Positions 26,706 through 39,548 of a stretch of 64,000 nucleotides of DNA are shown here, in pieces. The position numbers and the translations under genes are program-made. Source of the stretch: Brugia malayi. Taxonomy: Eukaryota; Nematoda; Chromadorea; Rhabditida; Onchocercidae. The stretch spans positions 7,134,187 through 7,198,186 of the forward strand of contig NW_025062475.1 in the NCBI RefSeq assembly GCF_000002995.4. The letters are read 5' to 3'. The notes beneath the pieces were generated by a model, which was given only the letters and a program-made list of their open reading frames with translations, had not been told where the DNA came from and ran no database searches. The stretch's first letter is position 1. Each line of letters begins with the position of its first letter.

Positions 26706-28957
26706 GAAATATAGAAATAAATTTTTTTATAAAGACACTGTATCGTAGAAAAACTAGAGAGATCGGGATGAAGTTAAAACTTGAATAATTTAAATTAGGT
26801 TATATTTATGGTCCGTTTGTAAAGTCCTGATGATGATTTGCCAACATATATTCGCTTTTACTTTTTGTAATTCTAGGGGCCATTTTGTAGTGAAATATAA
26901 TAGGCAAATAACATTTGAATTGCAGTTAAATGTTTTCAGAGTTGTTTGAAAACAAGTTTCATACTTTTTACTTCAGATATATGGGAATTGCATCACAGTG
27001 AGAGCATTGATGCCGATGGTAGTACTAACGATTATTTGCAAAGATTGTTTACTTTGTGAATGGAAAACTGTATGTTACATTTACCCAATGTTGATAAATG
27101 GAAATAGTCTGCTTGTCAGTTGGAGTAAAATACTTGCTGTTCCTCAGTAAATTTGGAGACATTTTCTAGTTACGTATCGTGCACTATAATAAAGTCAGTT
27201 TTGTGCGAAGATAAATAATAAGAACCAACATTGCTCCAATTACCTGATATTCCATTGTAGATTGCTTCTTTAATACTTTTTCCTGAACTCTTTAACTAGT
27301 TTTTTTTTTTTTATATTTCCAGGAATATGATTAATTTGTCTATTGATGTTCCAGATTTTTTATTAATTTAATTGATTGACATAGATTTAAGAAATTCGTA
27401 GTCATCAATTTAACAGTTTTCCCCTCATCGTATTCCAAATTCCTTTTTATTCCAAAAACAATTCAATTAAAGTAGTATGCGTATCAACGACAGTAACAAC
27501 AGTATGTTCTCTCCTTTCCCAGTTGTACAAGATTGAAGAATAGTATCATATTTTATTTTTCCTTTTAATAAGTGCTTTCTAATATCTAATGTAACAAATG
27601 TCTGCCTCATACTTCAACTCAAAAGTTGGCTTTAAGTGAGTTTTGGAAGGTAATGAGAAAAGATGAGTTTGGAAAGTACAGAATTATGCATTCCTTAGTA
27701 GACGCTTAGTGTCCTTTTTTTCATGTTATTGTATTTCAATTGTTTTGAATTATTTTGACAAAACAATTAAATAACCATCTTGTTAATATATCTTTTGTAA
27801 AACTGCATTTCAGTCTGCGAGGGAGGAGTTAATAATAAAATTGAGAGCCTACTTAAAAGCGCTCTTCAGCGAAGGTGTGTGTAAGCTTCAGAACTGATTT
27901 CACAAAGTTTAACTGGGAGCTCAGTAATGATTTCAATAAATATTAATAAAAGTGAAAATTACTAGTAAAGCCGAGGAACTAAATGGCGTATTTAATAATA
28001 ATAATGATCAAGGTAGTAACAGATGGTATTATACTCACCATGTATGTTATAAAACATCTTACCTACTCAAAGTTATGCAGGTTGTATTACTGTTGCTCGA
28101 TTATTGAAAACATCTTTACATAAAATTTCTTTGAATGAAAAAATATTTCAACCTGTATAGAATAAAGACTCAAGAGTTTTTTAATTTCAGTGATTTAATT
28201 AGCATATTTGTGCCGAACATTTTAAACTTTTGTATTAGGGACTCAAAATAGTTTTGTTGCAAGATGTCTTTCATTTATTGGAAAGAGCCTTTATCTTATG
28301 CCTTCAACGACCTTGTTGTAGATTGTTCGATTGTGTCATGCAGTCCAATTTCCATTTATTCTATCTACAAAATTATCATGACTACCAGTAAAGCAGGTTC
28401 TGGATTATGATTTTCAATCTCTTTAAACGTTCCTAATGTTTGTTAATCTGAAATCTGATGGCATTTTTTGGGATTTAAAACGACTCGCATTTTATTGTTG
28501 TTCTGTTTTCGTATTAAATATTTTGCCTGAAATTCCACTGCTTTTTTATTTGATCTGGAGATGAAATAAATGTTGATTACATTTTTTAAAATGCTATTTG
28601 TACGTAGATCATTGTGCTTTGATCCAGTCGTCTAGATCGTATTACTTCCTGTTGATTGTTGATCTAACTCACTGAATTTTTTAGAAAGGATAGAATGACT
28701 GAATTAGTTTAATATCTACCATTGCGAATTATCGCTGTGAAATGGTATAAAACATAGAATTAAAAATTAATTCAGCTTGTTCTATTAATGTTAGAATAAT
28801 GGTGATGCATTGTAAATGAGGATAATTTCTTAAGGTTGAGGTGGAAATGGCAGAATTTTATGGTTGGGTCGTTGTACATTTAATTAATCAGATGTAAGAT
28901 TTATTTTTTCAGTATAATTTAATGTTTTAAAAGACGGCCAAAAGATAGCATTTTGAT
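26706..28957. other. Intergenic Roquin / STRAD
   Basis: AT-rich, no frame with coding character on either strand. It should contain the Roquin 3' UTR and the STRAD promoter. Nothing else recognised. Confidence 0.5.
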
Positions 28958-31552
28958 ATGATGTCTTCATTGCCCGATTTTACTATATGCGGAACACTAG
29001 GTAATGATTTGTGAAAGATGTTAATGACATGTACGGATTGATTCTTTTTCGTTTTTATACTGTTAAACTTTTAAATAATATTCTCGATTTTTGGAAAGAA
29101 ATCTGAATTATTTTTGTTTCCAAGGTAAAGCATGTTCTGGATTAAGCGATGTTTTGCTTGTAAAACGATTAGCAGATGAAAGTCTCGCCGCTCTACGGAT
29201 ATTGCCCACCGAAAAGATGGATTATGATAAGATAAAGGTTGTTGTCTGTTGTGTTCAGAAAAATTGGTATAAATCTTAAATCTTTAAGAATTGAAAAGAA
29301 ACATTTGAAGCTTCTGCATTATTAAAATTGAAATCAATTAAAGCTTGCAGTATGCGATTTTTTCCTATGATTAAGATTATAAATTAATTTGCTGTTAATT
29401 TGTACGTATTCTTTATGGAATATCTTTCTTCATTTAGTTATATTTGTTCCAGGAAGAAGTATGGTTTTTGAAATGGTTGTCTCATCCGTGTATTATTTCA
29501 GTTAATCAGATAATTTCTGTGGGAAGTGACGTTTATGTCTTCTCAATCTATTGCGATCTCTGTTTGTTTTTTGAGAACAATTACAATTTTAGTTTTTATT
29601 TTCTGTTATTGATACAGATAAATACAAAGGCTCACTGGGAAGATGGGTACTCTCATATTACGGATCTTACTTTGATTAGAATAAATTTAGAAAGAAGTAC
29701 ATGTTTTTTTTCTTCGTTGATAAGCATTAACAAGTGTTGTAAACTTATAAAATTTCGCATTCTTTCGATTAACTCACTGTTCTTGCCTTCATATTTTCAC
29801 TACATTTTCAGGTTCAGTTTTAAATGTGGTGCACAATCACTATCCATGTGGTCTGCCTGAAAAAGCAATTGCTCAAGTCCTTAAAAATGTCCTGCTAGCC
29901 GTGCAGTACTTGCATGATCAGAAAATTGTCCATAGATTAGTTTTTATTTTAGACTAACTGCTGTTTAGAGAAGATGCCATTTAATGAAGTTTAGGAAGAG
30001 GTCATAATAGGTATTGAAAGAAGGAAAACTTCCATATGGTTTTGTTTCTAATTTTCAATTCAAGTTTGCAAGCCGAAGTTTTTGGCCACCGAAGAAGTTT
30101 TGTACTTAAACTATGAAAGTAATGTAAATTTTAGGTCTATACGATGCAGTCATATTTTGCTGCATTCAACGGGCGCGGTGAAATTAACTGGATTTCGCCA
30201 TTGTGTATTTTTGCAGCGTAATGAGCTAACTGGTACCGATAATGTTTTACATAACTTTGATGCGGAAATTTCCGATGAGTTGCTGTGGTTGGCACCTGAA
30301 ATATTGAGACAGGTTTGTTAGCTCAGTGGTAACAAACTGTAGGATAAAGATTTGTAAGGAAAAACTGCTAAATTTTAAATAGCAAATTTCATGCAATATA
30401 GTTTAGTTAAAGATCCCCAGAATAGTTTTGAACTTGTAACTTAGTTTTCCTAAAGTGTTTTGTCAAATATATTTCATAATAATATTTCTACATAGCTTAA
30501 TAATATGAAATATTATTAAGCCATGTAGAAAGCATGCAAAGAAAGAGTTTCCTCCATATTGTAAGATGTGTAATGCACTCAAAATATGTGCATTGATTAG
30601 CTCTCTGAACTTTCAAAGTACGATTTCTTTTCTTGAAAAGTTTTTGTTTCACAGAGGTAAACAAATGTATGGACATCTGATTTATTTCTATACATTGCTT
30701 TGAAAAAATACAAAATGTTAGGATCTTTTCGACTCCGCTTTTGCTTGTCTTCTAAATTAAATAAAATCTAAATTAAATTTTTTTCTAAATCTAAATTAAA
30801 TCGATTAGGATTTGTATGGTTATGGATTATCATCTGATGTATATAGCATTGGTATAACGATATGCGAAATGGCCAATGGTTTTCCACCCTTCTCGGATAT
30901 GAATCGATTACAGGTAGTTCTTTTGTTAAACTTCCATAGAAACATAGTTCTTGGCTGTTCGATTGCCTCCTTCTTGTATGTATTTTCTCAGTTCATTTTT
31001 TTAATATATAAGAGTATTTTTAGATGCTGTTCGAAAAAAGTAAAGGAACTACGCCACGATTACTGGATTGCACAACTCTTCCAGATAAACGTAGGCTTTT
31101 TAGATCTTTTATCAACTTTTAGTTTTTTGTATGCTGGTATAACTTCGCATACTACAAAATACTGCAGTATACTATAAAAAGATCTTATTGTTTTTAGAGG
31201 ATATGCAGCGTGATCAGCAATATCGACAGCGACGGCGTTTTAGTGAATCACTACATGTTATAACGGACAACTGCCTCAAACCATTACCAGAAAACAGGTG
31301 TTTTTGTTTTGAAGAATATGAATTAAGATGGGTAAAAGTCAATTTTTAATTACAAGATAATTTGCCAGATTATCATAATAATTATTTAATTTGGAGGAAA
31401 TAAAGAAATTGTGGTCCTTCCAAAATATATAATAATCATGTTTGTAAATGATGTTTTCCAGGTGGTCTGTATCAAAACTTTTGGCTCATCCGTTCGTGAA
31501 ATCAATTAGAAAGAATCGTTCTTTTTCATCTTTGCTGCCAAATATAATATGA
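28958..31552 (+). CDS. strd-1: STRAD pseudokinase (LKB1/PAR-4 activator)
   Basis: Nine exons: 28958-29000, 29125-29237, 29453-29561, 29812-29935, 30135-30312, 30809-30913, 31024-31090, 31198-31297, 31462-31552, giving 309 residues (human STRADA 431). The order of conserved blocks follows STRAD: the SVLNVV segment where human has AKDLIC, the LLAVQYLH helix, VHR.S.R.SHIL in place of HRD, LTGFR in place of DFG, the WLAPEIL block, GYGLSSDVYSIGI, and a final HPFVKSIRK. Loss of the HRD aspartate and DFG aspartate marks a pseudokinase. STRAD binds and activates LKB1 together with MO25. The protein lacks most of the long insert and the C-terminal tail of the vertebrate form. One junction (29935/30135) is in phase but lacks a GT donor (see findings). 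Confidence 0.88.
30486..30530. repeat. Near-perfect 45-base inverted repeat in STRAD intron 5
   Basis: Arms TTCTACATaGCTTAATAATAT and ATATTATTAAGCcATGTAGAA pair over 21 positions with a single A-C mismatch and a 3-base GAA loop. Could be a hairpin RNA, a cruciform, or the remains of a small foldback element. Confidence 0.85.
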
Positions 31553-34500
31553 ATTGAGCCTTTCAGAGGTTTTTGTGTTCAACTGTTTGAAATTTTGAAA
31601 GCTTAAAATTTCGAAATTTGCAAACAAGTGAATAGTAACAAGGTCGAACGGAAATTTAATATCTTTTAACAATTTTTATAGGAGAAACCAATCAGTAATA
31701 AGAACTTAGAACTGCCCATTTTGTTAGGAAGTTAGCAACTTGCCATTTATTTTATACCCAGGAAAAAAGTATGCTGTTGTTAATAGTGATGACAGTACTC
31801 CTTGCAAACAAAACTAGAAAGTAGAATTTTTTTTTTCTGCAGCTATTAAGCTCACTTTAACGGTAAGCGGTACTACAGTCGTAACTTTTTTTTTCTTTTT
31901 TTTTTAGAAATTTCCACTTATATTGTCCTCGAAGAAATAGTAAAAAAAAACTTCTGAACATCTGAGGTCAATTAGGGAGACTGTTTAATGGGATACTCTT
32001 GTTGTTGTAACTCTACAAAACTCTACAATGTCGATAATAACTTTATTGGTTCTGTACGATATCGTGCAATATCATGTTTATAATAGGAAACATGTTTATA
32101 ATAACAATATTAAAGGATACCAACAATCCATTGAATTTTCACTAAGTTATCATACTTTCTTATCACTACCGATCCACTGTGGAACTGTTGTTCTTAATGA
32201 ACTACCGAACTGAATTCATCCCAACAAACTAAAAAACCAACTTCAATATGTTGACTCATTCCTTTTAAATTCTTCAAAAACTGTTTCTGTTCTAGGGATG
32301 AATGTACCTCCATATCGGCTTCCTGTTGGCCTTGTTTTGCTGACTAGACATGTTATACATCTCGCACTTTGTTTTTTGCTTGAACTCCAGTGTGTTTTTA
32401 CAATTGGTCAACACTACTTGTTTACGTATGATTCGAGGCGTATCTACTGCACATACTTATGCTATCAACCCGTCCACCTTTTTAAAACTATCTACTCAAT
32501 TTGACCTTGCTCACATTCCTACATGCGACCAATTATATTTTCCAGCTTCACCAACAATTGTTGCAGTCACAGGATGATGTTGTGGAACAAATGTCAGTGA
32601 ATAACATGTAACGAACGACAAATGAATCTATGACGGCTGTATTCAACATAGTAGACATAGAAAAAACAGACGGACCCTTTCAAGACAAGTTATAACTGTG
32701 CGATTTTTCCTCATGATTGAGAAAGTATAAAGTACTAGAATAGCGTCACTTACAAAAAAAGGTATCGCAATGTGTCAAAAACTAACGATTTAAAATATGC
32801 AGGTGCTGGCAGATATCTAAAATGTCCAAGTACCAATATTTCCAAACATTCACTGTAAGTCAGAATAAAACAATGCTATTCCGCAAAATTGCTCGTTTTT
32901 GTGTTTTAGGATCGTATTGGGCACTCTTAGTATCATATTAAAATCACATTAAATTAAAAGTTTTTCTCATTGAGACATTAAAAATTTTTCATTGAGGAAT
33001 GGAAATGCCGGTACTGGGTGCGTCTTACCACTTCTTCACGTTGCTGCTATTCGAGAAGGTGGATTACGAACTATTCTTCCTTACATTTCCGCTTCATCTC
33101 ACGTTGCCGCTTCACTTCGGTTTGTACTCATACCCCGAGGATTACGGACAATGCCAACTGTTTCCTAGTTGACGGAGACTTTCATGACGCACTGAGTCCT
33201 CCTTGAGGCCTTGACTGATTTATCCTGTGAGCTTCAAACTCATTTCTTCCTAAATTTGCCCTCAAATTAATAAAAATATTTAAACGTTCCGTAGATAATT
33301 CTCCAACATTTGAAGATAAGCTTTTCTCATAGATGGTTTTTCAAATCTGTCAAGGCAGCAGATTTTAGGTCTAGCACATTAACGAAAGTCTATTTGCTGA
33401 AAAGCCATGTATATATAAAGATTAGTTCTACTTATTATACATATATAATTTATTAGTTAAAATAAAAAATACAACGGGAAGTTAATTAATAAAATCTAGT
33501 CTCTAGCAATAATTCTCACCACATTATATCATTGTCTATATAAATCAATCGGATGACAAGATTATTTCCTTCCCGCAGACATGTAAGATTACTGAACCAA
33601 CAGCATATTACTTTCTTCCATTATTGAGGAAGGAGAGAAAAAACGGAGTGGAATATAACTTTGAGTACAGCAACTGATTTATCATTTCGTTATTATAAAC
33701 TGTCGCTCACGAAAACAAGGGAATAGCAATTCTTCCTGTTTAAAGATAGACGCTAACAGAAAGCGCCACAGCAATATGCGCCGCATAAAGATGCTAATTC
33801 TTGTGCCCTCGCACTTGGTAAAGCGGACTAAGCACAGATTCTTTTATGTAATTATTTGAATTAGGCCTATCGGTTGGAATACAGGGCGTGATTTACACTT
33901 CTTTTTCTATTATTGATACCATCATTAAGTTTGTTTATTGAAATTTCAGTTGTTAACCACTTTATCCGAATAAAGATTTAATTGTCCAAATTTAAAAAAT
34001 CGAGTAAGATCAGAGATGCAGAATTAATCCCATTAGTGTGAAAGAAATTGTCACGAATTTCAACGTACTCGTTCAACTTCCCGAAAGTTACTTTTGGAAT
34101 ATATAAATGTTAGCAATTTGAGTCGGACGCTCGCTTTAACTAACACTAAACACACTGAAACATATGAATATCACAACAACACACCATAGCAGGTTAAAAC
34201 CGAATGGGCATCTCAGTTTTAATAGCATTTTGAAATTATTGTGCATTATTTAAATACAATGCTTTTGAACGGGTATCTTTATTGACCTGCATTAAAGTCT
34301 AACAAATCAAAATTGCAGTGAATAAAAACGAAGAAAAAAAGAAAAGAAAATCAAGTGAAAAAGCTGCCACGATGTGAAAAATAAAGCATGTATAGATGAC
34401 CTGAAAGCAAGTAAATCTCAAAGTACCCTAATCATAAATTTGGCTTTAATTCCCTTTATTCATACGGCAGGATAGGCAGAGGACTATGGGTTGACAATAT

Positions 34501-34688
34501 TGCTAATGAACCATTACGATACCACGACCAAGAGGCTGAATGCCAAATAAAATATTTAAGCCCACTAGGTTTGGATCGCGAAATCTTAATACTCGAACTC
34601 AAAAACCAATAAGAACTTACAAGGAACATATCCTTTTTTGCTCCGAAGCAACTGATTTCTCCCACGCTCATTTGCTCATATAGCTGAA

Positions 34689-34737
<49 letters not shown>

Positions 34738-34919
34738 CACATCAAACAGTCCAACAACATATGTTAGAACTCAAATTTTAACAGTAAAGGGCAGAACAAT
34801 TCATGATGTATATGGTAAACAAAAGAAACTAAGTATCTCCAGCTGTTAGTTTCTAGTCAAGTCAAGATGGTAATAATAGTATGATAAAGGAATATACAAA
34901 TAAGAAAATAGATGATGGG
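31553..34919. other. Intergenic, convergent ends STRAD / INPP4
   Basis: Mostly AT-rich without coding character. About 33000-33206 is locally richer in GC and open in several frames (a 58-codon ATG frame at 33000), but with no recognised family. On the minus strand, a segment near 34620-34671 ends at a GTAAGT donor and further bases to 34460 precede an AATAAA; these could be alternative 3' exons of INPP4. A 42-base A run lies at 34695-34736. Confidence 0.35.
34695..34736. repeat. 42-base poly-A run
   Basis: Uninterrupted A on the plus strand, downstream of the INPP4 stop. No target-site duplication or coding retrocopy seen beside it, so I treat it as a simple repeat; its exact length may be an assembly estimate. 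Confidence 0.9.
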
Positions 34920-37648
34920 TTAGCTGCTGATTCCCTGAGCAAAGGTGCCCGAGGGAGGCCGAAACTCTTTGGGAATGAAGTGCATTTGGAAAGGTGAGAA
35001 TGAATACAATGCTCTTCCAATATTTTTACGACAATTTTCACGTCGTACACCTTCTCGACGCAGACAAACAATCATTTCTCCCATCTGAAAAGGCAAAACC
35101 ATATTTATCTTCACGTACATAGAAAACGACTTCAATCAATATGACAGTAAAGGATTTTATAACAGTGAGCTTACAAAATTAGGGCAGAATGAAATTTGCA
35201 CTAATGTTCTTAAATAACAACAAACATAATCACCTGTTCAGCAGTTACTCCACAGTTCTCACGTATGATTCGCCCTTCTTCGTAAGTAATGGCCATCGAT
35301 GTACGGTCCTTGCCACTTTTGCAACAGAGTACTGCAATTCCATGAAGCGCAGCGTTTGCAGCCATCACTAGTCGGAAGATCGATATATTCTTGTTGCTCG
35401 GATTTGCCTCTACCTATAATTGACAAGCCCAAGATATATAAAGAGGTTACAACAGCGAAGAAAATTTATAGCATAACCTGGAGGTGCAATATAGAAATCA
35501 AATATTGGAAGAATAGTTTTACAGTGGTGGTAAGTTCGGCAACAAGTTCTTCAGCAGTGTGCGATATGTTCTTCAGAGACGAAGTATAGGAGACCAACGC
35601 TTTAGCAGCAGCGAGATTTATAGACTGCTCCAACGAGCTATCGCCAGCGATTGATTGGGAGAATGTAGCTTCATGATTGATCCCTAGATTCCAGAACACC
35701 GCATTCACACTGAATGTAGAGCCTGATCGAAGAGATTCTGACAAACCCTGGAGAATGTCATACGGATGACAGAAATAAAAAAAAGCTTGCTGAAAATTTG
35801 ACTTATAAATTACAAAAATGCAGCATATAAAAATATGTATAAGATAAATTTTTAGTAAAAAAAGACCTGGTATATACTGTGTGGCAAAGGCACCTGAACG
35901 ATAAGTTTTGAGCGATCGCCACTAACCGTTGGAACGCAAACTGATGCAACGGATGAGGTAGAATGAAGAAATTTGAATAAAACTCGGTCCTGTAAGGATG
36001 CCCAACATTCTCCCGCATCTTCCATCATGCCTCGCTCGTCTCCGTAGCAAGAGAGAAAGGAAAACACCTGAAAAGAAAAGGAAAAAATGGTCAATTAGAG
36101 AAAGCTCAGAGAAGGCTATGCTTCACTTCTGAAAAATAAAAGTTAAAATATTTACAGTGACAAGTGGTGAAATAATGGACCAGTCCGGCAGTTCAGTTAA
36201 TTCCTGCTCCAAAAGAGCTAGTAACCCAGTTGTCACTATGGTAATTGCTTGAGACAACACCAAATCGCTTCTTAATTGGATATGAAAGTAGAGCTGGCAG
36301 TCGTTGGACTTTTTTAGAGCCAAAACCAAGCCTATAAACATAAATATTTCACCAAACATATTTACTATATCTAATTAATAACACCATAAACAATATAAGC
36401 AAGCACCTAAAAGTTGAGCATCAAGAAGATTTTCCGTCAATTGTAGCATTGCGTCAAGAACAGAATTAAAAGTGTGTCTTGCATTTTTCACGTACTCTTT
36501 CCTGGAATCCTGCAAAATATTTTAGTCTGAGTTGTCTTAAATTGTAACTGAATCAATTATAAAATAGCTGTCAGAAAATCTGACAGCAATAATAACTGTC
36601 TCAAAATTTTCAAAAAAACAATTAGTCTCAATTATCGAAGAAATTACTTCATTATTTGGTACAGAATCGATAACTGCCATTTTGGTATTCAAGCTGATCA
36701 AAAAAGCTTCTATGGTATCGAGCTGGCTGTCCAAACTGTCTGTTATAACATGTTTTTCCTGGAGCAGTACTAAGCAGTTTACGATATTTTGCGCTAAAAT
36801 CAAGCCTAAGCTTACAACATTACTTGTCGCAAGATGTAAAAACAGCAAATTTTCTCTGAAAAAAATTTTAAATGGCTAGCAATAAATAAAGAAGCCCAAC
36901 AGCACTGAGCCTCACAGAACTGACTTGACTTCTACTAGTTGCACTTCACTGGAAGTTGCCGGAATCATCTTCTGTTTGAGTCATACTCATTGTAGAGTTC
37001 AAATAAGGAACTTTTCAATTTTTTGAGTACATCACCTACAAAGTAATAAATGTGAAACGAAGCTTAGTATTCCTTAGACTCCACCATTCCTTATTATACG
37101 GCAGCCGATACTGCTGTTGGCCCCTATATATGTTGTAGACATTACACAATGCTGTAGAATCAAACAAAACCTTTTCCAAACATAATCGTGTCATGGAACT
37201 CTGAGTTTTCGACCAATGCAAGAGATAATCGATTAATGTAGACACTATTGGGAAAGAGCTAATTAAATCAATCAAATTTTCGTGGAGCTGAAAGAATAAT
37301 GTTTTTTTTTTTTTTTTTTTTTTAACATTTTATTTTTTTAAAGAATAATATTATAAGCACTAAGGCGATAAAAATCATTAGTCAGTATAATATGTTTTTC
37401 TGTTTCATATCAAGAACACGCACTTGCTTTATCTCGGCCAGTAACTGTATACCAGTTTTATCTACTTTACCAAAGTCTGCAATATGCCAGTCAGTTTCGA
37501 TTTTTCTTGACAGTTCACCAATCTTATATTTCGCAGCTTGTAAAATGCGACGTCTGTGATAAAATCGACAATCAAGAATATGATCGATTTGTTTTGGATT
37601 GTTCACCGAACTACAGAGAGAGACACGCTGTTTTGTTAAACCACCGTG

Positions 37649-37682
<34 letters not shown>

Positions 37683-39548
37683 ACAACTAAAAGCACAATA
37701 ATGGTTTCAAGGAGCTCTTATAATTTCAGTAATTCTTACCGCGAAACGAAGAGGAATAGCACTGGCAGTGCCAACGGTAAGGTAACTATAGGAATGTCCC
37801 TCAATGAAAAACTGTTGCAGATGCAAATTAGTAGGTACGGATGCGAAGGCAACACGGAACTTCTCCATGGAGGAACGAAAGGAAGGACCCGCGTAGGATT
37901 CAAGGAATTCCAACGAGTCCATGAAGATCTCTTGATTGGCGGACAAATGCCTATAAGCGATATATATGAGACCTGCAACATTCCAAAACGAAGGTAAAAG
38001 TAGAACAACTCTATAAAAAAAGTAATAAAAGTTTACCTAAGACAATCGTGAATTGGGTCCACATACTCATTAGGTACACACCACAAACGGCTCTTCAACT
38101 GTTCACTCATTTCATTACACCATTTTAGATATAATTTAACCATCTGTATAGGTAATGTTGTGCACAGCTTGCTCTCCCACATAACTTCTTCGCATACGAT
38201 CTTTCGAGAATGCAAACTAACATTCTGAACAGTTTTCATTGTTGTGCTAACCATTACGCATATTACACTAGTGAAAATGAAATCAGCTGAGAATGGAAAA
38301 AGTTAAATGCAACGATAAAAAAAAATCATCAAAGCAAATAACTTTTCGATCATTCAGTGCAGTGCATCAACTGATAACGAACCGTATGTCAAGAATAAAG
38401 GTTACGATAAAATAATAAGTAGTAGAAGGAAATAACATACTTGAGATATAGAAAATTTGTAAGTCTTCCTCACGGGATTTGTCAAATAAAAGGAATTCAT
38501 CGAGTTGGTTGCAAGAGGAGCAAAAGCACTAACGGTGCAAGTATTAAAAAAATTATCAGCTATTTCATCAAGCTCCGCCTGAGCCATTCTATGCGAACAA
38601 GTTGATATCTAAGATAAATTACTTCATTTCTTTTAACATTTTTTCACTTCACTAAAAAGTCGTTACTGGCTCGTAGTAAAAACAATCACTAGTCCAAAAA
38701 AAAATCTCAAACCAAAAAAAAATACAGAAGTTACTTGGCGAGCCTCTATTTTCCCTTTTATTCGTTTTTCTCCATAAATAAACCGCCTATCTCCCTAATT
38801 TCATATGACAGTAATTTGTTTTACCTTTACCATCCATTCCTCACGCTGCTCTTCGCTCTTTGAGAAAAATATCATTGATCCAGAGTCAAAACTTAGCATG
38901 AATGGAAATTTCCCATCCGTATCCGGAAGTGTTTTCAAGCATATTTTTTCTAACACAATAACCATTGGTTCAATAGGCTCTTCTTTGCAATAGCGCACGC
39001 CCAACACATTGCTGCGAATCTTTAGCTAAAAAATGGTTCAATTATGTAAACAAAAAAACATAAATTGCTAACATATTCATTGCATAGAATTGTAGTTGAT
39101 TACTATAGTGAAGGATAATGGAAACAATTATGTAGACATAACAGACCTACAGTTGAGAGAGATAGAAAGGTCACAAGATAGGGCAGAAGGACAAATGTCC
39201 AGAATATCCAGACACGCAGAGATTTTTTGATTAATTCATTAAAAGGGCATCTTTCAAGAAGGATGCTTTTCATACCATTTTCAGTTGATTTCATACATTA
39301 ATTTTGGAAAATATTAAGACTCCAGAAAATAATTGTTGTAAATCTAGGAGGTATTTTCTATCTCTCTCTCGCTCTCCCACTTCTACACACAATATTTTCC
39401 TGTATCACAGTACCATCCTAAGATTAGGACTAACCTCAACTTTTTTCAGCGTCCCATTACTTTCCATTTCCATTTCATCATAGAAATTATCTTCATCCTT
39501 AGTATAGAACATCCATTTATAAATGTCAGTAGCATTATCATCTTCCAT
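34920..39548 (-). CDS. inpp4: Inositol polyphosphate 4-phosphatase (INPP4A/B) with N-terminal PH-like segment
   Basis: Fourteen minus-strand exons: 39435-39548, 38825-39025, 38441-38608, 38037-38286, 37740-37950, 37424-37648, 37040-37287, 36648-36855, 36407-36509, 36156-36331, 35867-36067, 35478-35747, 35234-35413, 34920-35084; about 906 residues, close to human INPP4A. Phases agree except the junction 38441/38286, which needs a slightly later donor. The first two exons look like the end of a PH domain (SMIFFSKSEEQREEWMVK). Then come the YAGPSF and VPTNLHLQQF blocks, the VPLP block, WNLGINHEATFSQ, the CX5R active site CKSGKDRT (exon 35234-35413) and the C-terminal RREN.RKNIG and KEFRPPSGT motifs. 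The enzyme converts PI(3,4)P2 to PI(3)P and so ends PI3K signalling. A start further upstream cannot be excluded. Confidence 0.92.
37651..37681 (-). repeat. 31-base poly-A (poly-T on gene strand) at an INPP4 splice acceptor
   Basis: On the gene strand this is a T run that immediately precedes TAG and the exon 37424-37648, so it doubles as an extreme polypyrimidine tract. A second run, 22 T on the plus strand at 37302-37323, lies in the same intron on the far side of that exon. Confidence 0.85.

Noticed and set aside
32298..32577. Two overlapping hydrophobic plus-strand frames
   Set aside because: No splice partners, no family, and composition typical of AT-rich intergenic DNA.
34695..34736. 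Poly-A run as the tail of a retrocopy
   Set aside because: No coding remnant or target-site duplication next to it.
38033..38254. Separate small gene suggested by the ATG of an INPP4 exon
   Set aside because: The segment fits INPP4 between the exons at 38441 and 37950 by homology order.
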